Assembly: GCF_027943255.1 (NCBI RefSeq)
Contig: NC_072895.1
Coordinates: 37,360,001-37,424,000, forward strand
Direction: 5' to 3'
Source of the DNA: Anastrepha obliqua
Taxonomy: Eukaryota; Arthropoda; Insecta; Diptera; Tephritidae
Length of the DNA stretch: 64,000 nt
In this document: piece by piece, positions 11,576-24,430 of the stretch
Layout: every line of letters begins with the position of its first letter
How positions within the stretch are numbered: position 1 is the first letter of the stretch
The notes under the pieces: generated by a model
The model's database searches: none
The model's input: only the letters and a program-made list of their open reading frames with translations
What the model was told of the DNA's origin: nothing
Made by a program: the position numbers and the translations under genes

Positions 11576-12481
11576 ATGAGTTTCGAACAAAGAGCTAATA
11601 TCAGATTTTGTTTTAAAATCGGTAAAACATTTGAATTGATGAAAAAAGTTTATGGCGATGATTGTCTATCTCGTGCCAGAGTTCATGAGTGGCTTACACT
11701 TTTCAGAGATGGTTGTGAGGACATAAATCACAATGATCAAATCAGTAATCACCGAAAATTCCATCGAAATTGTTCGTAAATTTATAAAAAATGAACCGAA
11801 ATCATCGTTAAAATTTAGGGAAGCGGAGTTAAATATCTCCAAATGGTCTGGGCACGCTTCATTCCGCACAAGTTAACTGAGGACCAAGAATTGCTCAGAA
11901 TTCAACATTGAAAAGACATCATTAAAAAGGCGAGAAAAGACGAGATCTTCCATTACAACATTGTAACTGATGATGAAACGTGGTGTTTCCAACATGAAGC
12001 TGAAACTAAGCGTCAAAGTGCCGAATGGAACGCCCCAGACGAGCCATCACCCAAAAAATCGCGTTTGGAGAAGTCAAAAATCATCGACTTGTTTTTATTC
12101 ATTTGTTTTTACAATTCCCTTGGAATTGTCCGCAAGAAGTTCGTACCAACGGGCCAAACCCTCAATGCATTTTTCTTGCTTGGCGTTTTGAAGCGTTTGT
12201 TGCATCGCATTCGTCGAATTCGCCCTGAATACCCCAAAGGAGGAAGCTGGCGCTTTTTGCATGATAATGCACCATCTCATCGATCCACTCTTGTGACTGA
12301 TTTTTTGACTAGAAATCGCATTTAACTATCATGTCTGTGCGACAAAACTGCAATCAAAAAGCTCCAAACATTTTTCGAGGTGAAGCGTTCCACACCGCAT
12401 TCTATATTCGCGGATTTGGTATATGCAGAAAAATCGGATGATTGTTTAATTCAAAACGGGCGTAAACAAACTAAAATATGA
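11576..12481 (+). mobile_element. Degenerate mariner transposase
   Basis: The plus strand begins MSFEQRANIRFCFKIGKT, a mariner N-terminal helix, then YGDDCLSRARVHEWLTLFRDG. Further blocks in shifting frames are IVTDDETWCFQHEAET (first Asp), PEYPKGGSWRFLHDNAPSHR (second Asp) and a short tail to TGA near 12481. At least four frame changes and stops. Terminal repeats not resolved; a GCGCCATCTT word occurs on both flanks in direct orientation. Confidence 0.75.
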
Positions 12482-13240
12482 AAATATTTATGCAAAAATT
12501 GTATTGTAAGCTGAATTGAAAATGATGCATTGATTATTGTTTGATCTGGAGATAAAACTTAAAACTAAACGAAACTATACCGACAGCCATAGTGTAATGG
12601 TACAAAGTGAGCCGGGTAGCGGTAAATGTGCGTGCGTACACAGACTGGTTTTTTCGTCCCTTCAACTTCGTTATATCCAGTACAGGTTTCACTGTACTAT
12701 CACATCCAAAGCGAGCATCCAACCTGGGACCAACCGAATGGTAATCATTCACACATCAGACATAAAATTTGTGATATGCCACGCATTTATAAGGTGGCAC
12801 AAACTTAATCATCCAATACTGATTTGAACAACTTCTTTGCTAAATAGGAAAAATGATTTTAAGTGATGGAAATCTTTATCTTTTATCCAATACTTTTCTC
12901 TTTGTATGTACATATACTGCAGCTGACTAGTCCGAAAGTGTCAAGCACGATTGATGTGTGACGCCATTTTCAAAAATTATACATCTTCTGTTAGAGTGAT
13001 TAATTTTGCGCCATCTTGTATCAAATCTACATGCCAAATGTTAAGCTTTTATTCCCACGGGAAGTGCACCATAATTTTGATGGGTCAGTGAGTCAGTGAA
13101 CCAGTCAGCAGTAAAATGAAATATCTCAGAAATTATTTGACATAACTTTCTCGATACGCAAATGTCATAACACATTGAATTGGAAATGATAACGAAAATA
13201 TGAGTTGGAAAAAGCGCGCCGAAACGTTTCGTGTAAATAT
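12482..13240. other. No gene seen
   Basis: 12700-12770 complement has ATTACCATTCGGTTGGTCCC and a GGTTGGATG word, faintly like a tRNA-type SINE head. Otherwise unassigned. Confidence 0.4.
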
Positions 13241-13875
13241 ACAGGGTAGTCCGTATAGTATTTCTCAAAACAAAAATGAATAAATAAAGGCTGATAACAC
13301 GATTACAGCTTGGCCGCGTAAACAATCGAATGTGCCATGGGCTGTGTGGCATGGCGCGCCATTTCGCCAATGCCAATGATCCTTCCATGCATTCCATTTT
13401 ACTAATGCAAATGACCATTCCAAATCCATGTCTACAATTTTCGGTCACTAAACTCATTTATCATCTCTCTATAGCGCTCACTGTTGACCGAAATAGTGTT
13501 TCCAACAGATTTTCAAAAAAAAATTGGCGCTACCGTTACAAAATCCACAGCTAACTGCTCCTCTTTGAGGGGCATCTCGATGGATCACGCGCGGGTGTTA
13601 CGATCCCAAGATGCGGCACTTTTGTCTCCGAGATGAAAATGCGCTTCGTCAGAAAAGATGATTTTGACCGCCTTTCATTAAATGCACTGCTTAGGCTACA
13701 CAGCATTGACTTGGACATTAGGATAAAATAGTTCTCAAAGGCCGTTAAGCATTTCGTTCTGATTCATTTCGTCCCACGAAGATATGGCACTGAATTTCTG
13801 TCACGATTTCCAGCGAGGTGTCACTATCAAAATAGCATACGAGTTAAAAACGAACCGTTATGTGGAGCACCCTGT
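13241..13875 (-). mobile_element. Tc1/mariner relic (DD41D-like) with weak TIRs
   Basis: Left end ACAGGGTAGTCC near 13241 and right end GGAGCACCCTGT near 13864-13875 are imperfect inverted repeats. The minus strand encodes KIIFSDEAHFHLGDK (first catalytic Asp) near 13660, then FFEN and TVSAIER near 13490, corresponding to the VNGERYREM block. The C-terminal Asp region is lost. Multiple stops. Confidence 0.65.
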
Positions 13876-14589
13876 TCACACTGTGTGCTTCAGGTTGGAA
13901 CTTACGCTGCCGCACTGCTAATCTTCTTGATAAAAATCATAAACAAAACTCAATTGATGAGGAGTTTGCGTGTATTTACAATGAGCGTTTGTGAATTATT
14001 TTCACAAATATTCAGAATGATAGAACTAACCCGAGGTCAGCTAAGCAGAAATAAATATAAATGCGAATAAAATTGTAATTTCAAGCCAACAATCGGTTAT
14101 CCTAGGTTAGGGAAATTTTACCGAAATATTAGGTTAAAGGAAATTTTACCCAAATATTGAGAAAACGGCACTAAGTTTAATACATCAATTTACATGCATT
14201 CATTTTTAAAGTGCATATGTGTGTGTGTCTGTGTATGATTTCAAAATTATTTCATTAAAACTTACGTTCAGTGGGCTTCTTTCATTCATTAATGAATTGC
14301 CACAGCTGAGAATATGGCTCATGCTCACAACAACTCAATATGTATGTATGTATATGAGTGCAAGTATAAGCAGATATCACACAGTCATATGTATGTACGT
14401 CGTCAAAATATTATATGTATATGGGTATGTGTGTATATACCCGTATGTGTTATAATGTATATTTACTGTTGGCTTGCTGTAGACCATAAAGACACATTTT
14501 AGATACATATCTACATTTATATGCACATACGAGGGTGTGGGGAATCTACATATATACATATATGTATATGTGTACATATGTAGCAACAA

Positions 14590-15310
14590 TGGTGCGTGCC
14601 GGCTTTACACAAAACTAGTGTCTCGCGCGTATGACGAACTCAGTTGATTCCAAGAAGCTAAGTATTAATCATCAACAAATTAAGGGCGGGGGACGCTGTA
14701 GTCCCCCTACAGGGGAATATCCAACGAAGTATTGACGCCACCATAGCAGATACTGTCTGTGGAACAAGTTAAGCAACAATCCGTGGACTTGTCGCAAACT
14801 TATCGTACGCTTGCTGACTGTGCAGTTCAGCAATCCAGCCGCCGGAGGGTCAACAATTGGAGAGCAAATAATAACCAGAATCAAGTATTCGCGCATCGAC
14901 ACAGCAGCAACTAATTCACACATATTTGCTCTCAGCGGAGGGAGTAAAATCTCAACATTGGCAATAAAATGCCGAGAAGAGAACATGAACAGCTGAGGCA
15001 AATCCCGCCACAAACGTTGACAATACAAAGGCATCAACAAAAACACACAAAAAAAAAGAAAGTAAAAGCTCCCTCGTCACATTCTCCAAGCATAACGCAA
15101 CGGCAACAGCTTTCCGGCAGTGATCAAACGATCCAACGATCAGTGGGTGACTTGTACTGTCGCATCGCGTACGGCATAGCGTCAGTTCAATTTTGCTCGC
15201 AGCGCTGGGCGGTTGTGTTTTATTATACACGATCAGTTTTTCGGTTCTTATACACTACTTTAATGATTTTTAAGTTAAAACAACGGCCGCTAACGACAAA
15301 GTTGCGCACA
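14590..15310. promoter_or_regulatory. GC-richer island, possible promoter or 5' UTR exon
   Basis: This stretch is clearly less AT-rich than its surroundings and rich in CAACA and CAGCAG-type words typical of fly 5' UTRs. TCAGTT initiator-like words occur near 14640 and 15233. The Mmp1 exon at 34915 starts with a splice acceptor, so a 5' exon is expected somewhere upstream; this island is one candidate. No matching TATA or downstream promoter element was seen, and an open frame on the minus strand (14672-15046) has no recognisable protein features. Confidence 0.25.
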
Positions 15311-16149
15311 TAACTTGAATACTAATGTGAATACAAACATACATACTTACGTATGAAATGCGTGTTGAATTATTGGACTAAAAAATTATTTTAGCTTCAT
15401 TACGTGTGACGTTTCGATCATTTTCAGCCGGTGCAAGTACGTACACAACTACATATACATACATTTATTGAATCGCGACCATATACGTATGTCCAAAGTG
15501 AATTTTATCTATCCCAGTTTATTCAGTTGCATGGAAGAAAAAAGCTGCATCAAAGCCAGTTACTAACGACTAACGCGATTGCAATTGTGTAAGGAATATA
15601 ATCGTAATTTCTATCTAACTCCATGAAAACAAATTAACAAATGCACCATGCATATGTGTATGTGCATACTCGGACATACGTACATACATACATATGTGTT
15701 TGATGGTGCTCTTATAATATTTTGCCACCAATTTAGTCGATACCTATGTGCCTACACATGCACACATATAAGCAAACATACAGTTTAATTACCAAAACAT
15801 AGACGACACGCAGTAAACTTAGTGAATAGGTATTTCGGACACTTGATCGCTAGAAAAAATCCGGCCTGAAGCTAGCAGGAAATCAGATTGCTCGATGCCT
15901 GTGTAACGCCGATCTGTGAAAATACATCCTTTTTTGGTTATTAGGTGTATGGGTTGTATAATTTTTAACTGGCTGGTAATCAAGAAACTCTGCCCCAAAG
16001 AATTTCTAGTCAACTGGTATTTTTTTATTAAATGCTGGGAAATTTATAAATATTTTATACACCATTTTCAAGGCATGTGTATATCCGTTGCTTTGGCATC
16101 ACCTAAATACCGTTTATTGTTCATTGGCTTTTAATATAATAAATTTTAA

Positions 16150-16440
16150 ATACAGCATAAAAGTAGTTGCATTTAAGAGATATCGAAGAAAAAAAATAAA
16201 TAAAATATACCGCATTTGCTCCTTGTTGACTTCCATTGTTAACACCCTGTAACTCACAACTGAATGGAACACACAAAAAACAGCAAAAACATTTTTTAGT
16301 GTGAAATGTCACCTTGACAACGAGCACAAATTTTAAATTGTTTGATCAATACTTTACAAGATATCGAACACTACAGCCATATATAGAAAAATAATGGAAT
16401 ATATGAAAATAATGGATTACATTTCCCCCAAACTTATATT
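16150..16440 (-). repeat. Mariner N-terminal fragment, second copy
   Basis: The minus strand gives MEVNKEQMRYILF from about 16238, followed by decay. The 5' flank (AACACCCTGTAACTCACAAC, then ACTGAATGGAAC, 'aattgtttgatcaatacttt' and AAAATAATGGATTACATTTC) matches 24230-24430 closely, so both belong to the same family. Confidence 0.65.
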
Positions 16441-17932
16441 TGTACATATATCGTTCAGGAACTTCAATAGTGTCATAACTCAAAAAACTCCTAAATGTCC
16501 TGAAAAGCGGATACAGAGTTTTCAATTTACTATGCCTCAATAAGTAAAAGTAGAGATTTGCTTTCATCTAAGGAGATGCTGTTGATAGCCATGATTTTTT
16601 TACATGCAGCTTAAAAGAAAAACTTGCCGTCATTTCTTCATACTTATCTAAACAATAAAAAATGATACTATTGAAGTAAATGAGCGCATATATAAAGCAC
16701 AGAATAAATATGCAAAACATCATATCTATGTTAGAAGTCTTGTTTTGGCAGGCAAATATTATTTAAATATCGAATTATTAAGCCTTTCAGCCCACACAAA
16801 GTGAAATTTTATTGTCCGTTTGATCTGATTAAACACCTCCAAAAGCAAGATTTCCTTACCCTAAATAATTTTTTTATTTTATAATTTTTTTTTTTTAATT
16901 AATTTTGCTCTATGGATATTCGGAATTTTCGAACCAAAATATCAATGTGTTAATTTTTTACACATTTACGCTTGTTATTCCCTACACACATACATACACA
17001 TGCGCATAGTTTTGATAGCAACCAGCCCTTGAAATAGTTGGAATTGACTTAAGCTTAGGTAATACGAGCGTACTCGCACATAAATACCAATCTGACATAG
17101 AATTCGTAATCTTATCTATGTGCACGTACGTGTATGTATGTATGTAGATTTTTATTCAATACGCAACATAAAATTAGTAGTTAATTTGTCACACTTTACA
17201 TACATAGATGTTTTGTAACTCACCGCGAAATGTACAAAAAGTATAACCCATCCGTATCAAGCGGATAATACCAATAGAGAATGCGAATTTGCATTCAGGT
17301 CGTAAAATTTGGCATCACACAAAACACATCTATAATTACACAACTCTTGGTATTTCCAAAATTTACGGCTGAAAACTTCCAAATACACATACATACATAC
17401 TACATACATGCACATATTGTATATAAATATTTAAGAATACCAGTTAACGAAAAAGCGGCATTTATGTAGAATATCAGTTTTTTCACTCTAAAATTTCCCA
17501 ATATCAGCTATTAATTCTTATTTAGCCTGATAACAGCTCTACATTTGTGTTAAACCAGGTGGTAACATTGGTTGTTTTTGTTTTGCATACAAATCATATA
17601 TACCACTTATGGCTAATATTGGCTCGCTTTGGCTCATGTGTCTCTTTATTCTATCTCTTGTGTTAAACTGGCATCACTTACCCCTTATCTGGGAACATTT
17701 GCGCTCATCAAACTTTTGTCTCTTCTGTCCATCACTTTGGCGCTCGTGCGAGGCATTTTTTCGTTTTAATTTCCCACCAATTATAAAATGTGCCCTATGT
17801 TCCGACTAGCAACGACACTAAATTGTAACGTTACATACATTTTTTTTTGTATTCAAATTATTATCAAGGAAAAAAACAGCAAATTTATAATATAAAAAAT
17901 TCATAAAAGGATGCTGACATTTTCAAAGTTCC

Positions 17933-18124
17933 CCAGGCACATCAGTAAGGGAGTAGCAGTAGAGCAAAAACAACAAGAGCAAGCTTTTTTATTATTGCTT
18001 GAATTCTCTAGACAACAACAAAGTGAAAGGTAAACAAACTTTGGTAAAATAGAGAACACACAAAATTACAAAAAAAAGTCAAATAAGCTGCTCTACTACT
18101 GCTCCCGTACTGATGTGCCTTGAA
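17933..18124. repeat. Imperfect inverted repeat / hairpin, about 34-bp arms
   Basis: Left arm AGGCACATCAGTAAGGGAGT followed by AGCAGTAGAGCA pairs with the right arm GCTCTACTACTGCTCCCGTA followed by CTGATGTGCCT. The arms are separated by about 120 bp of unpaired sequence. Confidence 0.75.
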
Positions 18125-19372
18125 AGCTGCCGCTTTTAACTTTAGAAGAAAACTGTGAGTAGCCCAAGTGTTTTTTTGTTTTTTTTTTTTTAATTTTGTT
18201 GTTTTGGCTTTGTACCTTAGAAAACAATTAAACGAAGCGCAACCGCAACTTAGCATACTTTTCAAAACATTTTGAACATTTATTGGTTTCCAATGGAAGC
18301 CCTCCTTGGGGCCCTTCAGCTTAAGCAAAGTTGCCAAGGCATCACAATTACTCATATGTATGTATGTATGTTATCTAGTATTGTTAAAAAATATTTATTT
18401 TTGATAAGATACCTAAGCAAGTGTGTTGTTTTTTTTTTTCATTCACGTCGAACTCACGAACATTTGCTCACGGTGACTGTGAGTGGGTTTTTCGCTCCAA
18501 ATAGCAAACAAAAGCGATTGATTCGTTTCCTCAATTTATTCTTTGTTTACATACTTATGACTAAATATTGCACATATTTCCTCACAGATTCAATTCAATT
18601 TTATTTACTTTTAATACTTTTAATAATGCAGAATGCACAGCCAGGTGCCCAGTGATCTCAAATATTTTATACGAATACAGATACTTCATACATGCATGCA
18701 TATGCATATTGGATGAAGCAAACAAAAAATAAAATAAAAAAACAAATTCTACGTATCCATCTAAATGGCTTTTAAACAAAGGACTAATAAAAGCATTTGT
18801 CAAAGCTCCATTTGTTTATTAATGTGTGCATATTGAAATTCACTCGCACACACCTATACAAATAAATATGCTCATTTGTATGTATGGCGGTATTTATGTC
18901 TTAATAATTACGCGACTTCTGCGCGCATACACGCGGGACTTGACTAAGTCAAGTCAGCTTAAGGCAATTGTTTATGAGTCACTTGCATATTTGTTATTTG
19001 TCTGAGAAAAGTAAAACAAAAAAAATTAAACGCTTCTTTGTATACACACACAAACACATACGATACAGCAATAGCAAAATGTATGCATATCTTACTTCGA
19101 TAGAAACGATCAATTGAATATTAAAACTTTTGAAGAGCAATCGAGTTAGTTATAGGTGTTATGTCACACAAATAAATGTTTTATTAAAATTAATTTTACT
19201 TGCATCAGAATGAATTAAGTCTAGTTATGGAGAATTAATTACTCGATCTAGCCAGCACATATTTACTGGGGCACTGTGAAAGATTCGAGAGTAGGCGCGT
19301 CAACGAATGTTCTGCTACCCCGTTTAGACTGTGTAGGTCATAATTAGCAATTGACCAAGGCATTTGATACGG

Positions 19373-19690
19373 GAAAATTTGTGTACCTTATATTAAAAAC
19401 TGGAGTACGTGCATGCGAGAGATTAATACCGGGATCCCGAAATCGTAGTCTTTTTCAGGTACCGAAAATCTCGGGATGCCGAAAAATGTGTGTACGTTAT
19501 ATTAAAAACTTGAATATATGCATACAATATGAATTACTTCCGCGATCCCGGTGTTTTTTAAATCCCGATAATCTCGGTATCCCGAAAAATGTGGGTGTTA
19601 TGTTAAAAACATGAGTGTATGCGAGGGAGATTAATCCCGGGAGTCAGACGTTTTTCAGGTCCCGAATACCATATATCGGGATCCATAAAA
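19373..19690. repeat. Three-unit tandem repeat, about 103-108 bp per unit
   Basis: Units start near 19373, 19481 and 19584 with GAAAA(A)TGTGTGTACGTTA-like words, then 'attaaaaac', and each contains palindromic GGGATCCCG or GATCCCGG words and a TTTTTCAGGT(A)CCGAA stretch. Units are about 75-80% alike by eye. No coding evidence. Confidence 0.75.
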
Positions 19691-20089
19691 ATTTTAAACA
19701 TCGAATTAAAAAAAGTAACACCTTGTTTATTATAAAATTTCATTACAGAAAAAGGTTTTCAATTTGCATGAAATTTCTTTTAATTTACTTCTGCATTATG
19801 GCGTAAATTGGCAAGAATTGAAAACTGTCCGAAAAATCAACTCATTTAGTCAAACTGAGTAAACTTTTGTTTTTCTATCATTTTTACAAAAAAGTGCCAT
19901 CTTTGGCTACTATGAAGAAAGGTTTTGAAACTATACATCTAAAAACAAAACAATGTTATTTATTAGTAGGTTTTATTTGTAACAGATGCAGGTCAAGATT
20001 AGAAGACTCCAGTTAAAGGATTTGCTGTTCTCACATACTGCCTATGGTTCTTTACTTGACGATAAAGTTAGCTTTGGTGTCTACTGAAA

Positions 20090-20930
20090 GAAGCCAAAGT
20101 AAGCACTTCAACTCGTCTTCCTTTTGCAACGTTGCGGATAAAATTCTAGCCATTAATGATTTAGCTGCCAGGTTAGGCAAACTTGTGACTACCTTCAGAT
20201 GAATCTATATTTAGTCCGATAGCTAAACGACGATTAAATCTCTTGGTGAGGTCGTCACTAACTCCATCATTGCTCGTAAATGCCGGGCGTCTATTAACGG
20301 GATTCGGGAATATTTCCGCATCCATTTGATATGGGTGCCAGGGCATAGTGACTTAGCAGGGAATTGAGGGCACTACCACTCGCCTCCCTCTTGATGTGGA
20401 GATTGTAGGTATATCCCTCTTAGCCTACAAACTGCATAGTGGAAGTAGCAATGTCACTTCAGCCAACACGAGAGGGGATGATAGTCTGGCATGTAATGCT
20501 ATAAAAAAAAATTTACCAAAATGGGACGCTAGACGCTCAAAGGCGCTACTTAATCGGACAAGGAAAACGTTTCTATCTAAGTTGATTTGATCACAAGGCA
20601 CTGTCGCATAAGTCGATAAGCTCAAAGATTGAACGACTATTCAGAAACTGCAATAATGAGGAGGAAGAACCCGTTAGACACCTTCTCTATTACTGTCCGG
20701 CGTGGCATGTCAGTAAGATTAGATATTTTGGCTCATCGTTTCTAAATATAACTGATGACCTCAGGGACTTAAGTGTGAGCCAGATTAATGGGTTTGCACT
20801 TAAACAAAATGGTTTAGCGAGGAGTAGCAGATAAACTGCTACTGTGGTATCACAATGAATCGGCAACGGTCTAAGTGAGTTGGTTTGGAGGCCGGCTACC
20901 ACTTCTACTTACCTACATACACATCTTAAA
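20090..20930 (+). mobile_element. Non-LTR retrotransposon 3' fragment (RNase H and tail)
   Basis: The plus strand reads FRIHLIWVPGHSDLAGN near 20310-20370 (RNase H C-terminal motif) before a stop, then in another frame SSKIERLFRNCNNEEEEPVR with HLLYYCPAWHV near 20620-20710 (zinc-type tail), LGSSFLNITDDLRDLSVS-like sequence, and a 3' UTR-like GGTTTGGAGGCCGGCTACCA near 20880. Degenerate. Confidence 0.7.
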
Positions 20931-23237
20931 TGCAATTATATGATTTTTCTTTTTTTTTTTTTTTTTTGAAAAATGACTTTTACAATGTACAACTACTTTG
21001 GACTTTTATGGAGTAGAATAAATATGTTTAAAATTTTTGGTTTGGTTAATTTTCGTTTAATTTTTATTAAATGTATATACATTTATTTTAACTTATTATA
21101 TTTAATACTGCGCAATACTTTATTCACAAATAAATTTTATTTTTGTTAAGTTCGTTTTTATTATGTGAAAATAAATACTCCGAATATTTCTGTTTACCCG
21201 AATACTTTAATTAAAAAAAAAAATAGTAATTTTTCGATAAAATCAGAATCATTTTTAAGAAACATTAATGCGCAACATTCTAAAACTATTCATATTGAAA
21301 TATTGGCTCAGGTTCGCTAATATCAGCGCTTGAATTGATAGCCACGAAATCCACTTCAATTTTTGTCCCTTGCGAATGTCTTAATTTGCTGTAAATATCT
21401 TGAAAACGAAAAATGTCCCAAAATAAACTTTAGCCCCAATTAAAGGATTAATTAAGAGCTAACAGTTAAGCCTTTTGTCAAAATAAAACAAAAACCCGTT
21501 TTAGATACGATTTTTTTTTTGGGTTTGAAAGTGCGCGATGGTTGAGTTCAACAGGCGGAAAATGGCCATATTTCATTTTTAAAATCTGTTAATCTAAATT
21601 TTAAATGGTTTTATTTTTTTTTTTTTTTGTCCTATTTTATGCCATTGATAGACTCATTAAATTGTTTCAAAATTTGAATCCCGGGATGAATCTCGAAATC
21701 ACAAGACCAAAATTGTCCGCTATTCTTGGCATCCACAATTCATGCTATTTAAATTAAAAATGTTTAAATCCGCTTTGGCTTCAATTAAAATGTCAGACTC
21801 TTTTGAAACACAATTTTTCATCGAATCAAATTAAAAATGGTTAGTACTTTTTTTAGAATTGACGGGCATAGAGCTCGAAATGCAGTAGGATGTCAAAGAA
21901 TAACTGAGGTTTATTTAAAAAATTACTAACATGCAACTGCAAGCGATCGGTAGACTAAATAGTAAAAACATAAATTCTAGCTTTCATTCTAATCAAATTA
22001 GTGAGTTCTAAAAATTAGCAATAACAGCCGTAAACAAACAAAGCAAATGCTATTTTAAAGTCACTAAATGTTATTAGTTACCAGCAGATAATTAAGTTCA
22101 AAACACTATGCATGGAATAGTTCTAGTAAAAAATGAGAAATACACCTAAGCATGGAAAAATATTTTCAGGAAAAAACAGGCTTAGCTTGGCTCATGCTGA
22201 TGCTTCTACATAACTGCAATTATGAGAGCGCATAGAATTCCTATCGCGTTTTATCATCACCACACGTACTTACGTATGTATGTACATATGTATGTATAAG
22301 TAGTAATTATGCAATTGAATGTTCAAAATTTATTTCTAATTTCTAATGACTCAGTGCTCAAGAAGAATTATTGGAAAACTTCAAAATGGCTTGATAAATG
22401 CACTTTGCATATAAACATCAAACCAAAATTAGTGATATATTTAAAGATTTGCATACTAGCATTAGATCCACCTGCTTATATGAAGGCATGAGACAGCGAA
22501 TTATGTGCATGGAAAATTGTAAGCATTCTGAAACGCTAATTGCGGTTGTGTGCATATGCCTATCTATAGAATATGGTGGAAAATGCATTTTCCGCAGTCG
22601 CTTCCAACAGTGTCCGTTTCACTTGAATCGGAAATAAGGTATAACTCAAGTTGGTTTATTTTTACCCATTCGAACTTTAATGCGTTCTTATACATATCTT
22701 CACATGCACTCACATTCACACATATACACAGATGTGCATATCTACAAACGAGCATACATGCACATTCATATATCCATAAAAATACCCAGTTTCATAAATA
22801 AACTGCATTTACTAAAGCAATAAGGCAAATAAAACTAAAATTTCATGCTTTAACAGTCTATAAATATGCATGTGGCCAAGTATACATACATACATACATG
22901 CATACATATGTACCATACATGACTGCATTCATTTGAATATTTAAGTGTATAAATAAGAGTATGTATATATATGCGTGTGTGTATTTATATACGTATGCAA
23001 AATAAGATATGTATGTATGTATGTAGCAGTATAAGGATACCTTTACCGATGTGCGCATGTATGAGTATTTGTGCCTACAGACATATATATCTATGTAAAA
23101 TCGTGTTCGAATATGGAATGTGGCCATCGGAAAACTACAGACTCCCAAAGTTAACCACCGCTAGCCTTAAACTTCGTTAGCCGACCTTCAACCCCGAACA
23201 ATTATTAAACTAATAATTGATTCTGTGGAGCACATAC
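20931..23237. other. No gene seen
   Basis: AT-rich with poly-T runs near 20950 and 21610 and CATA tracts near 22270 and 22890-23030. Confidence 0.55.
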
Positions 23238-23319
23238 AGTGGCGAGCATAACTGAGTGCATGAAGACTTAAAATTACTTACTAGACTTAAATTTATTTTT
23301 TATATTACTGTGCGTAAGA

Positions 23320-24430
23320 TTTTTGCGCAAATGGTTTAAAAATATTTGATAGTCCATCTTTAGCTTCTGGGCGATGCTACGACTACTAACATGTCGGTTA
23401 ACTTCGATTAGTTCTGTGGTTTTATCAACATTTGCGACATTATCAACATCTTCTTTAAGGTGTTAGGGGTAGTCAGAATTTTCAAAAAATTGGATTTTTG
23501 CATTTTCTCAAAGTATAATATTTTAAAAATACTGTGTGAAAATTTGAAGCGAATCCAACAAATACTTTTCGAGTTATTCAACAATTAACGAAGGACGCTC
23601 GGGCGCTCCAGAGCTCGATAGCAAAACTTTATATGCGTTTTTCTCAAAACTATGTTTTTTGAACTGGTGATCACTGTAACTTAAAAACCACTTAGTAGAT
23701 TTCAATAAAATGTAAACCGCTTGTGAAAAACACAAAAAACTCGTGCCTGATCGAAGGATTTTTTTCAAACAATTAATTGTCGGTTTTTTTCTCGAAGTTC
23801 TGAAAAATAGCTCCCGAGACCGCCATATTGTTAATTAAAAAAAACCAAGCTTCAATCATTCACTAGATTATCTATTAATAAAACTAATTTCTCTTGTCTG
23901 AAGGGACTTCTGAAGAAATGGGCTCCACACAAATAGCGATAACTTTTAAAATTATTAATTTATTTTTTGAAATTTTTGCTAACGTCAAGTCGAAACATGA
24001 TGTACTAATGCTAAGCTTTTATTTTTGTAAAATAAAGCAACTGACTAGCAAAAAAAATTATTGAAAGTCATAATGTTTTCGGGTCTCTGACTACCCCTAA
24101 CCCCTTAACATGAACAGACTCGACGAAACCCAAATTGCACGTAATTAGCTGTTGAAGTATCGGCACCATAAACACCATTCACAATTTCAGCGAGCTGGCT
24201 TGCAATGTCGCCTTTATCGAAGAAAAATTGTAAAATGTACCGCATTTTCTCTATGTTGGTTTCCATTGTTAACACCCTGCAACCCACAACTGAATGGAAC
24301 AAACAAAAACAGCTTAAGAATATTTTTAGTGCGATATGTCGACTTGGCAACGAGCAAAAATTTTAAATTGTTTGATCGATACTTTGCGTAAAAATAATGG
24401 ATTTCTTTCCCCCCAAACCAATATTTTTCT
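23320..24430 (-). pseudogene. Mariner transposase N-terminal relic, split by a nested element
   Basis: On the minus strand METNIEKMRYILQFFFDKGD starts at 24266 and runs through LAEIVNGVYGADTSTANYVQ to about 24109. It resumes beyond the nested insertion at 23454 with VDKTTELIEVNRHVSSRSIA and KLKMDYQIFLNHLRK to about 23330. These are the two HTH modules of a mariner transposase. The catalytic domain is absent. The 5' flank to 24430 is shared with 16150-16440. Confidence 0.75.
23459..24104. mobile_element. Non-autonomous TTAA element (piggyBac-type MITE), 646 bp
   Basis: Inverted ends GG(T/G)GTTAGGGGTAGTCAGA with TTAA on both sides (23455-23458 and 24105-24108). TTAA target duplication is the hallmark of piggyBac transposition. 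It interrupts the mariner relic between its two HTH modules and has no coding potential. Confidence 0.75.

Larger units (their letters stand above)
15311..19372. other. Mostly unassigned DNA
   Basis: Apart from the mariner fragment (16150-16440) and the hairpin (17933-18124), it holds microsatellites and AT-rich sequence. A 66-codon frame at 17609-17809 has a hydrophobic N-terminus but no other support. Confidence 0.5.

Noticed and set aside
12570..12770. tRNA-like SINE head on the minus strand
   Set aside because: Only loose matches to box A and B; the body does not match the SINE family seen elsewhere.
14672..15046. 124-codon minus-strand open frame
   Set aside because: No family resemblance, and it overlaps the GC-richer island where long chance frames are expected.
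17609..17809. 66-codon frame with hydrophobic start as a secreted peptide
   Set aside because: No promoter, no conserved pattern, and the composition suits chance in Trp/Leu-rich TGG/CTC sequence.
22858..23148. Open frames rich in Tyr, Cys, Met, His and Ile across CATA/TATG microsatellites (also near 14314-14589, 42715-42992 and 54092-54364)
   Set aside because: These are translations of tetranucleotide repeats, not genes.
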